Source of the DNA: Batrachochytrium dendrobatidis JAM81
Taxonomy: Eukaryota; Chytridiomycota; Chytridiomycetes; Rhizophydiales
DNA: 64,000 bases
Direction of reading: 5' to 3'
Assembly (NCBI RefSeq): GCF_000203795.2
Contig: NW_006281109.1
Span: 692,001 to 756,000 of the forward strand
Shown here: piece by piece, positions 55,201-64,000 of the stretch
Numbering within the stretch: position 1 is the stretch's first letter
Layout of the letters: each line of letters starts with the position of its first letter
Program-made: the position numbers and the translations under genes
The notes under the pieces: model-generated
Told to the model about the DNA's origin: nothing
The model's database searches: none
The model's input: the letters and a program-made list of their open reading frames with translations, nothing else

Positions 55201-58200
55201 AGTAGTGCACGTATTCAAACAGTGCTTCAGCATGACTCGACAGCAGGCTTGCAGATCATAGATGGAGCGACGTCCAAACGACTCTTGGCATACGCCCCAG
55301 TTATTGAATCCGTGCTGCATGATCATGCGCTCAAGACGGGTTCGTTCCGTCAAAGACCATGGCCTTAGCTCATCTTTGATCTTTGCAGCAGGAGGTGGCG
55401 TGGCACCAGAAGGAAGTTCGTATGGATACCCTGAAGAAGCTGTATTGTCTGTCGAGTAGTCGTATGCATTTTTGATGCCAAATCGGGTTACTTGACGGCG
55501 ATTTCGTGGCATATCCATAATTAGTAACTCTTCGGGAATTTCTTCAACAATCTGCAATTCGGCTCGCTTGGCAACCTTGTCCCAAAAATCAGGATCATTG
55601 ACATCAACATCTGCAGCACTCCCAGAAGCTTGAAACGTTGCTTTGGAAAAAATAGAACTTTTTTCATCCTTGTTATCATGTCGAATAACTTGTGTGCGAC
55701 GCTCAAGAATCTGGTCAATGTCTTCTTCACAAAACTGCTTGCTAGCCTCATCATCCATAAAAGCACCGTAAGCACCCTTTTTAAGCAGTTCTTCTACTTC
55801 CTCCGTGGTAAGTGCACTAGATTTGGACGATCCGGCATCAAATCCAGCAAACCCGCTTTCACCCTGCATATCCATGCGTTGAAGAAGAGCCTTGTCCAGT
55901 CCCAACTTCATACTTGCTCGATCAAACATCTCTCGCTCATACGTATTGCGAGTAATCAAACGGTAAATCTGCACAGGCTTTTTTTGACCAATACGATGAC
56001 ATCTTGACTGAGCTTGCAAGTCATTCTGCGGATTCCAATCACTATCAAAAATGATGCATGTATCGGCTGCAGTCAAATTGATTCCGACACCGCCCGCACG
56101 TGTACATAGTAGAAACACAAACGATTCAGATCCAGGAGCTGAAAAGCGATCGATTGAAGCTTGTCTCAGATCGCCACGTACACCACCATCAATGCGCTCA
56201 TATAACCATCCACGACTACGTAGATAGTCCTGAATCAAATCCAGACATTTTGTCATTTGCGAAAAAATCAGCACTTTATGTCCACCTTGTTTCAGCTTTT
56301 TTAATAGTTTGTCAATCAACACCATTTTTCCTGATGACTGAATCAGTGCATTAAACTGCTGCTCATTCGTGCGAGCATTCAATTCATCCAAGATCTGATC
56401 TTCAGCACCTTTGAGTAGCCAAGGATGAATGCAGCATTTTCGAAGCTCAATCATGGTGTTGATAAGATTGGGTACGTTGGTTTTCTTGAGTGTTCCTTGC
56501 TTGAGCCAAGAAAAGTTTTTTTCTAAAATGGATCGATACCATTTTTTTTGTGTTGTAGTCAACTCCACTTCTACAATGGTTTCCTCCTTGACGGGAATGG
56601 ATTTTTCAACATCTTCCTTAAGACGACGAAGCATAAGAGGTTTGAGCACGTTTTGAAGTTTTTCAACATCGGCAGCAGAGTTGAGCGATGCATAATTGAG
56701 CCTAAAATCAGTTTCGGAAGCGAATTTGTGAGGCTCTAAAAAATTCAGCAATGCCCAAAGCTCGTCCAGAGAGTTTTGAAGTGGCGTACCCGTCAAGAGC
56801 ACACGATGCTCCATTGTGTACGTTTTGAGAATTTCAGTCACTTTTGATGATTTGTTTTTGAGACGATGAGCTTCGTCAAGTACAACACATCGCCAAGGAA
56901 TGGGACGCAGTTGAGAAGCACCACTCATGGCCATTTCGTATGTAGTAAGAACAATATCGAATTTGAGCATATCGGAGACAATCTCACCAGTCTCATCACG
57001 ATAATAATATTCGGTCTCTACAATTAGGTTGCGAGCAGATTGGCTGCCATGATATACGACAACATTCATATCTGTCCATGCTTTAATTTCACGCTCCCAA
57101 TTTCCAATGGTGGAAAGTGGAGTGACAATTAAAAACGGGCCACGCAGATTCTCTTGTAAAAAAAGCTGGTAAAGAAACACAGTGGATTGTACTGTTTTTC
57201 CCAATCCCATTTCGTCAGCCAAAATGGAATTTTGCTTGTTATACCAGCAAAACATAAGCCAGTCGAGCCCTTCCAGTTGGTAGGAACGTAGCATGTTGTC
57301 ATTTTTGTAAATTGGAGAATCCTCTAGTTTCACCCAGCAACATGCAGGACGTGAGCGACCAATCAGGTTGTAGCTCAGTCGTTTGATGGGCTTGAGTGCA
57401 TTACGATCGTAATACTCGGCAATTTTGTCAGCGTCAATCTAGAAAAATCCAAAAGTAATGCATGAGTATAGATAAAAGCAGAATACAAGAATAGAACACA
57501 TCAAACATGTAGATCTAAAACAAGACATGATGCAACATACCAGCTCAACTTCTTGCTGTGACTCCCAGGTACTGTGTTCATAAGAAAGAGCACACCATTT
57601 CACAAGAAACATGATTGTGCCATCATGTTCTCCACAATCAATAATGCGATCAATTCGTGTGAATGAAGGATTAAATGGTTCATCCTCTGAATAATGATCC
57701 CAAGAGGGTTTGCTTAAAAACTTTTGAATGCGATTACGAGCACCACGTTCAATTTCTAATGAGCTACGTTCGACCCACTCGGCATGAAAGTAACTCATGC
57801 CTTTGTATTTGACCAGCAACTCTTCAGTATTTTCACTGGTGACACGATACGACAGAAACTTGTCGACCCCAGCAGATTTTTCACCAACAGAGATGTGCAC
57901 AGGGTCGTATGCAACAGTCTTGATTTTTCGTTTGTGACTGCGACTAAACTTGTCAACTGGGGCAGTCCTGACTTTGGTTCTAGGAGCGCGAGGCTGAGTA
58001 ATAGAAAATGTGTCTGTACGATCTTCAATTGCGCTTCCTGCATCACTAACAATAGCATCGTCTTCCAAATCATCGTCCAATGGATCTTCATCATATTGTG
58101 CTCCGATTAAATCCTATTAGGAGTAATAAACGTGACAAGAACATGTCAAAAAAAGTAAAAACAACACGGGAAATTATGATTCTTACCTTGTCATCATCTA

Positions 58201-58450
58201 CTATTGTATCAGTTTCTGGCATGTCTAGATCTTCATCCTCGTCATGATTGACTCCCTCAAAGTACTGTGCAGTGATGGGGACAGGAAGACCTTTTCCGCC
58301 AACAGAGGAGGGTAAAATAGCGGGTAGAGTTTCGGAAGGCGATTCCATATCCACATCGCTGTCAAGCTGGTCACTTGCATCGGATGCAAAATCGTCGATA
58401 TCCGACATGTTAGTGTCGTCCTGTGAAGATATAGATAAATCGTCTGCCAT
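52300..58450 (-). CDS. CHD-type chromatin remodeler, CHD7/Kismet-like
   Basis: Model: complement(join(52300..57438,57541..58113,58187..58450)), 1991 residues, introns of 102 and 73 nt. An acidic N-terminus is followed by two chromodomains (about 170-215, VKYKGMSYFHAEWV; about 240-285, VKWCALSYEHSTWE). The SNF2 ATPase has DEMGLGKT near 354, DEAH at 467-470 and QSRCHRIGQ near 760. After the helicase come EELLKKGAYGAFMDDE, FCEEDIDQIL and DPDFWDKVAKRAE, characteristic of animal CHD6-9/Kismet proteins rather than CHD1 or Mi-2. WWGDSEDKDLMIGICKHGY and a second DRPLLIGINRYGL repeat follow. The C-terminus is disordered, rich in Ser, Lys and Gln. It should slide or evict nucleosomes in the nucleus. 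Subfamily assignment rests on remembered motifs. Confidence 0.88.
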
Positions 58451-58798
58451 GTTGCGGTAAACAAAAGCTGTAAATGCTTTGACTATTTATGTACTCAAAA
58501 GGATGATAAACTATAGGAATATAGGTAGTCAATACAGTCAATGCCACGCCTATATAAAGGTTGAAATGTAAGTGGATTGAAAAGAAAGAGTTAGATCTAT
58601 TGCAGTAGCAAGACCAAGACAGAAAGTAGTGATGATCCAGTATTAAAAAGTTGAATTGGATAGTTGATACTCCAGAGCATGGCAATGGTGTGGGGATCGA
58701 TAAAGGCAATAAAAAACGGATTTGTGATGCCAGCACAGAGAGCAATTGAACCTGAAATAGTACAAGTGATTACAAGCCATAGTACATATTAAAAAAGA
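58451..58798. other. CHD promoter region
   Basis: Upstream of the CHD start. On the minus strand 58610-58753 is open and reads like a membrane segment (GITNPFFIAFIDPHTIAMLW) behind a TATTTCAG acceptor; it may be a last exon of the gene upstream or of an unannotated one. I could not join it. Confidence 0.3.
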
Positions 58799-59310
58799 CT
58801 AGAGCTGGTGCAGATCTATGGCAAGTGCAGTCAACGGGAGGAATTGATAGAGCAGACTTGTCAATTCGCCTCCAACAATCAAGCCGAGGTGATTGAAGGT
58901 GCTGAGAGCGGACGATGGGCTCTAGGACTGCAGGAACTCCTACAGAAACGTATATAGGACACGCACAGAAAATAAACAGCCAGAATATTCTTACCCAAAA
59001 ATGATGTGCGTTATTATCAAGAGCAATGGCAGACGAATGTGGAGCAGGACTTGTGAGGTTTCTGGGTAAGCCGAGAATAGGTGGAAGGGGTAGTTTTCTT
59101 CCAAGTCCTATTATATATAAAAGAAGGAATAAGAATGTTCGTGGCTGTTAGTTCTCAAGTGCAGGCCATTGCCATCATAACTGTCTGGAACAGGAGTGTC
59201 TTGTTGGACTTGTCAATGCACAAGGAATGGTGAGCTGCAAACACTACACTTTTAGTACTGGGGCCGTATTGCTGGTGGTTCTGGGCTGGTGGTGGATGGT
59301 CGTTGCTCAT
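58799..59310 (-). CDS. Possible small spliced gene, unknown function
   Basis: A tentative model, complement(join(58799..58919,58995..59107,59182..59310)), gives 120 residues in one frame. Exon 1 is MSNDHPPPAQNHQQYG and so on. Intron 1 (74 nt) has a GAACTAACAG branch site and a TATAATAG acceptor but an unusual GTTATG donor. Exon 2 ends in a hydrophobic run (RLPLLLIITHIIFG) at a GTAAGA donor. Exon 3 has NHLGLIVGGELTSLL and QFLPLTALAIDLHQL. A one- or two-helix membrane protein is suggested. Alternative acceptors 2-10 bp away keep other frames open, and a further exon downstream is possible. It needs transcript evidence. Confidence 0.3.
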
Positions 59311-59673
59311 GGTCTTGTGCGCTTGGTTCGACTCGCCATCATTCTGCTACTCGTCCTTGTCGCTGCTGTTTTACACCTCGTAGTTTCTTTTTCCTTCGGG
59401 TTTGACGCGTTTGATCTTGTTCACTACTGTTGCTGCTTCCTGTTTCTTAATAAAATCATGTTACCTTGTAACCATTTCAAATATCAACCATTTAGATTGC
59501 TCTTGTCATTCATTAGTTTGTTCTAGATCATCTTGGCTGACTTGACTGTCTTGATTGTTGCCTTCATTGCTTGTGTGTTCTTGTAAATCTATAAATACCC
59601 CATCCTCAGGAAATCCATCTTACAATCGTGTTTAACTTTCAGTGCTTGACTTGGTATATAGTCAGAGTACACA
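59311..59673. other. Intergenic upstream of the LRR gene
   Basis: The minus strand carries short protein-like stretches (for example around 59530-59590, acidic Gln/Asp-rich), possibly 5' exons of the small gene at 58799-59310. The plus-strand frame at 59227-59526 looks like antisense to these. The LRR gene promoter probably lies at 59600-59670. Confidence 0.3.
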
Positions 59674-62600
59674 ATGGGCAACTCACAGGTAGGTAGATAG
59701 TACTATCCTGTACTTTTATATAGTTGCTGATGTTTGTCTATACAGTTTATCCACTTTATCTGGTCTGGCATACAGTCAAATGCATATTAACACATACTAT
59801 TCTTATATCATATATCGCGTTGGCTCATATCTCGTCGTTATCGTCGCATCTCTACAACTGATACATACTTCAATCCACTAGAGTGTAGCTAAATTTATTA
59901 CAAAGACAAGGCAAAAAAAAGAAAAGGATATTTCAATTAGAGATATTCCTCTCGACCCAAAATGGATTCCGGAAGATGCAGGGTCGCTCAATCTAGAGCG
60001 GCTGAGTCTCATTAATGCATCACTTCCATATTGTAAGTCTTTTTAATCTACATATCCCAATAAACCCCCTTGATGCAAAGATGAGATGCGCATCCTTGCC
60101 ATTTTATCAGTGTATAATTGCTACAAAACTATCTCGAGTGTGTTTGAAAAACATGTCTGCAAACGTGGTTATTGATTTGTATTTCAACACTTGCAATCAC
60201 TATACAACCATCTTAGTGCCTGATGTTATTTTTCAACTCAAATCACTTGAAAGTCTGACAGTCACAGGATCGGATATCACCAGTATTACAGGAATAGGAT
60301 CCCTTGTTCGTCTCAAATCCTTAATCCTACACTCCAACAGCATTGATTGGCTTCCTGACGATTTTTACAAACTTACTGAGCTGGAAGAACTCGATTTGCA
60401 CAACAATCGTGTTAGCCATCGAGGAATTCCACCCGAACTATTTGCAATGCACAATATTCGATCAATAGATTTTAGTGGAAACAAATTTACCACATTGTCC
60501 ATTGAATTTGCAAAGTTTGGCAGTAAACTACGCGAGATTAAACTGCACGATAATCCATGGAGTCAGCCAGAACTTCAGCCATTGTCAGCTTCATTGAGCT
60601 CGCATGATACTCGTCTGATTCTTTCTAGTATCAGTGGCGAATCGAATACATGTGAATCTATAGCTGCCCTTGCAGCTCAAAGTGTTACTGCACACATCAA
60701 CAAATCCAGTTCGTCAAGAATCGCATTTGATCCTCCACAAACGGCTTTACCTGTTTTTGTCCACAATAAAGAACAAGAAGAAGCTACAAAGGAAAAAAAG
60801 CATATAGGTGGCTTTTTTGGACGCCGATCAAGTGATACTCACACCTTTTCTCAAAAATCATCTATTTCTGGGTCTAAACCGATCAATTCCACTACAATCG
60901 ATGCTCCCAGTAAAGAACCTAGACCTTTAAGAAAACAATCGAAAACTGTGTCACCAGTTTCTCAAAAAGAATTAAATTCGACTATTGATCTTAGTGTAGA
61001 AAGATCGGAAAAACCGCTGGCTTTAGCTACTCGTGCATCGGGTCCTAGAGGACGCAAACCCCCTTCAACCAATTTCATCCAAAAAAATGCTACTGAAAGT
61101 CCCGAAATATCTGTCGAGTCTCCTGTATCATTACTATCAAAATCTTTTACTGATTCAACTCAGAAACTAGAGCGAGCTCCTGTTCCACTTCCATCTACAA
61201 GACAGCAACGCGCACATACCACCAACACACAGTCAACCCAGTCTGCCTCGCTTGTAGTGACACATTCAGCTAAAATTGACGAATCCGAGTCTCTCCATTT
61301 TGCAACTGTCCCAAAACCCAATCAGCAATCTGATCTGGTGCGCAAAAATGCCATAATGCATAACCATTCGTCCCCTAATCCAACGAGCAAGCAAGAGACT
61401 ATTCAGCCACGATCAGAAACCCCCAGTGGTGCACAACCGATGGAGTCGAGCAAGCCAAAACCTATGCCAAAAGGAGGATTCAATTATATGGGCGGAGCAG
61501 AGTCTGCAGCCAATCTAGTTTCTGCAATCAAATTAACCAAGACTTCTTCTGCCATTGCCATGGAATTAAGCGAAGGTAATGCTAGTGCTTTACAGACTGG
61601 TGTTCAAGACACCAATGCAATAAATCCATCGCGTCCACCTGTGCCATTACCTCCAAAACCTGCCCAAAGAGTTCGTAGCATTGATGCACCCAGTTCTCAA
61701 CCATGCAACGATAGTTCATCACAAGGATCTATGCCAATCAGTTCCCCAAAAGCAACGTTGGATCAATCTATTCAGCCTACTGTTAGCTTGAAGAATATAT
61801 CATTGATGAGTGCAGATAATTCTTTGCATGGATTCGAACATGGTCCAGCTCTACCAAAAAGAGTGATGAAACCAAATCAGGCCCTGTCTCCAAGCACTAC
61901 ACGTCAATACGACACTTACTCACCTCCACCCGTTGTGGCTGCTTCACCTGCTAGTCGTATTTCGCCAGCAACTTCAATTAATACATTGGCAAATTTATCT
62001 CAGATGCCTGAACATAGTATCATAGAAGGACCACCACCTCCAATAAAAGTATCCACTAAACCATCTAAAGTATGCGCTCCTTCAGGCATGCTTCATTCGC
62101 CCCGCAATGCAGAGAATGAAACAGTGCAAGACAATGAATCGTGTGTTTCAAAAGAGGGATTTCAGCTATTGCCGACTAATGGGTCTTGTAACACTAATGA
62201 GCCGCGTTTATTGAGAATCAATCCGGCAGATTTAAAAGTGAGACCAAGACGTGCTGAAAGTGCCAATGCGTATAGTACTGCAACATCCAAACATGCCAAA
62301 GACAATGTGATGACTGAATCTGAACCAAGTCCACCCAACGGCATTTCAAGCCCCCCTCAATCCTCTATATCCGAATTGTCACAATCTCCAACCGCAAGTA
62401 ACATGTTGACTCGAGGTCATCAACGCCATGTGTCCGAATCTGTACCGTATCATGGATCTTCTCTAGAAAATTCCAATGAAAACAATACCCAGTTTAAGAG
62501 ATCGCATGGAAAAGAAATTGTGATTGCAATGGACATTAGAAAAGCGGCTCAAACTGATGATCTCCCCATTGCACCAAAACTATCAACAAGCAGTGATTTG

Positions 62601-63527
62601 AAATCTCAAAATGCCATTCCCCTTCCCAAACAGTCCAGTGTAAAAACACATGCTTCCGTTAATAGCTCCTTTTCATCATCAATCACTCCTAATAACGGGA
62701 ATATGACTGTAGAGGAACCCACCACATATTTGATTGGAAGTATTTTACATGATGAGTCTTTACGCGAATCTAGTGAACTCTATGAATCAAATATTCATCA
62801 AAATACTACCAGATTATTTGAAAAAGGCGACAAAATGGATGAAAATAACCATTTAGGAACCACCAGTTCTGTGCCTCTTACTACAACAAAGCAAATGCTA
62901 GCATCTAAACCAAAATCAATTGGATTTGTTGCTACATCAAACGAGGCCACTACTGTCTTTTTAAAAAACAAAGAGTCGGTTGGTATTTTAGATGAACCCA
63001 TTCAAAATACTGCTAGTCTTGATCGAAGCGGAGCCAACAAGCTTTCTGGAATATCTAAAAGCATGAATATGCTTGCGTTAGAGGTCGTACCACCTCAACC
63101 CGCCCCAAAACCCAATAGATCTATAGCACCTACATTACAGCCCAAAGCACCCCAAGAAGATTCTAGCCAGAACCCCAAAGGAATTTCTCAAGCAGCAAGT
63201 GCTCGTTTGGCACTTCAAGAAAAACTATCACAAGATCAGTTATGCAAACCAAAAATCAGTGCTATTTCTTCTGATATGTTGGTGTGTGCAGCACAACCCA
63301 CAAATCCTCCAACATTTCAAGAAACGCGAGCATTTACTCAAAGCGTAGATAATTTGAACAGCGAGAGTCCACAGCGACTGCCCAAACCAGCCTATATTGC
63401 TACGCCAGGTGCAGCTCCTGCCAAACCACCAAAACCACGAACAGCATTGGGAGGAAAATCTGAACAGAAAGAGGTGTCTCAACAAACTACGGTCCAACCA
63501 TCCTGGAAAAAACAAGTCCCTTCTTGA
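59674..63527 (+). CDS. LRR protein with N-myristoylation signal and long disordered tail
   Basis: Model: join(59674..59688,59882..60032,60217..63527), 1158 residues. Exon 1 codes only MGNSQ. Splicing to SVAK creates MGNSQS, a good N-myristoylation signal (Gly2, Ser6), suggesting membrane attachment. Introns are 192 and 184 nt, long for this window. Residues ~35-170 are leucine-rich repeats (LKSLESLTV, LVRLKSLILHSNSI, LTELEELDLHNNRV, HNIRSIDFSGNKF, LREIKLHDNPW). The remaining ~980 residues are disordered, Ser/Pro/Thr-rich, with many PxxP runs (RPPVPLPPKPAQR, PKPPKPRTA) that could bind SH3 domains. A role as a cortical or membrane-linked scaffold is inference; I know no direct orthologue. A longer open frame starting in intron 2 is not the true start. 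Confidence 0.75.
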
Positions 63528-63721
63528 TACCTGACTCGGGATTTTAAACAAACTGGCTCAAATTTCTACTATTTTTTTCAAATAAAAACTTTCAAAAGCA
63601 AAGGTTTTAAACAAAATCTAATGGTTGAGTTATTCAGTCTGCAGAACCATCCCTCACCAGGATCACTATTGCATATCTAAACAGTGTAAAGCAGTTGTTT
63701 ATTAAACTCTTGGTGTTACTT

Positions 63722-64000
63722 TTACAACCAAACCAATTTGTCTTTTTTTACTATAGGATTATCACGAATTAAACTTGCTTTTCCAGCCTCTTTATAGTTA
63801 AAAGAGCAGTTGTGTCGATCGGAATATCGATGCACGGCACAAAACACGGCTCCGCATCGACACTTGATACTTGATGCGGCACCAAGCTTTTTATTGCATG
63901 TAAAACACTTTTTCTTACCTCTATGGATTGCAGATCCAGTTGAACTGGTCATATCGACAAAAGAAACAGGTTTGATGGATGTTTTTGATGAACGAAGAGA
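63722..64000 (-). CDS. AN1-type zinc-finger protein (partial, runs off the window)
   Basis: The last 92 codons are visible and the frame is open to the window edge. The C-terminal domain has the AN1 pattern: CFTC, CRCG, FC, HRYSDRHNC, then FNYKEAGKASLIRDNPIVKKDKL. That is the layout of A20/AN1 proteins such as animal ZFAND5/6 and plant stress-associated proteins, where an A20 finger would lie upstream, outside the window. These proteins bind ubiquitin or the proteasome and respond to stress. An internal ATG at 63952 could start a short form, but the open upstream frame with a Ser/Lys-rich linker argues against it. Confidence 0.8.
   Translation of the reverse strand, partial: SLRSSKTSIKPVSFVDMTSSTGSAIHRGKKKCFTCNKKLGAASSIKCRCGAVFCAVHRYSDRHNCSFNYKEAGKASLIRDNPIVKKDKLVWL

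Noticed and set aside
59227..59526. 99-codon hydrophobic plus-strand frame
   Set aside because: Looks like the antisense of Gln/Asp/Pro-rich minus-strand exons; Leu/Val richness is a typical antisense effect.
1..64000. tRNA, rRNA or CRISPR features
   Set aside because: I scanned for tRNA B-box-like GGTTCRANTCC contexts and regular spacer-repeat arrays and saw none; a tRNAscan run would settle the tRNA question.

Overview
The window is eukaryotic nuclear DNA, very probably from a chytrid fungus of the genus Batrachochytrium. The basis is spliced genes with short GT-AG introns (about 60-190 nt), AT-rich intergenic DNA, Crinkler-like proteins, and families of small secreted proteins whose signal-peptide style I associate with B. 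dendrobatidis and B. salamandrivorans. I cannot fix the species from the sequence. A run of 107 N at 42136-42242 marks an assembly gap.

There are two compartments. At 1-3 kb and 42-64 kb lies compact, intron-rich housekeeping DNA: phosphopantetheine adenylyltransferase, a pinin-like splicing protein, a ubiquitin-specific protease (7 exons, one of 17 nt), a seven-helix membrane protein, V-ATPase subunit A, a CHD7/Kismet-like remodeler, an LRR protein with a splice-made myristoylation signal, and an AN1 zinc-finger protein. Most could be resolved to exon level by hand.

From 3 to 42 kb the DNA is gene-poor, repeat-rich and full of segmental duplications. It holds two ~970-residue proteins joining an ARM/HEAT-like N-terminus to a DUF4246 domain (3.0-6.3 and 28.5-31.8 kb) plus a relic of a third at 12 kb; a decayed Crinkler (6.8-8.4 kb) and an intact one (33.2-35.6 kb) with a conserved promoter, the intact one divergent from an HNH-nuclease gene; three paralogous secreted coiled-coil genes on the minus strand (10.0, 21.1 and 23.4 kb), two of which carry PPxY motifs; two inverted copies of a secreted gene with repeated basic KRGRKRP-type motifs (13.5 and 39.9 kb); a 55-residue cysteine-rich secreted protein (19.4 kb); a decayed Ty1/copia retrotransposon (15.9-18.5 kb); and an odd AT-rich block with divergent unknown ORFs and iteron-like repeats (38.3-40 kb).

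This layout resembles a two-speed genome: conserved genes in dense blocks, candidate effector families multiplying in a repeat-rich stretch. The best candidates for something undescribed are the duplicated ARM-DUF4246 fusion genes, the PPxY-bearing secreted family, and the divergent Crinkler/HNH pair.
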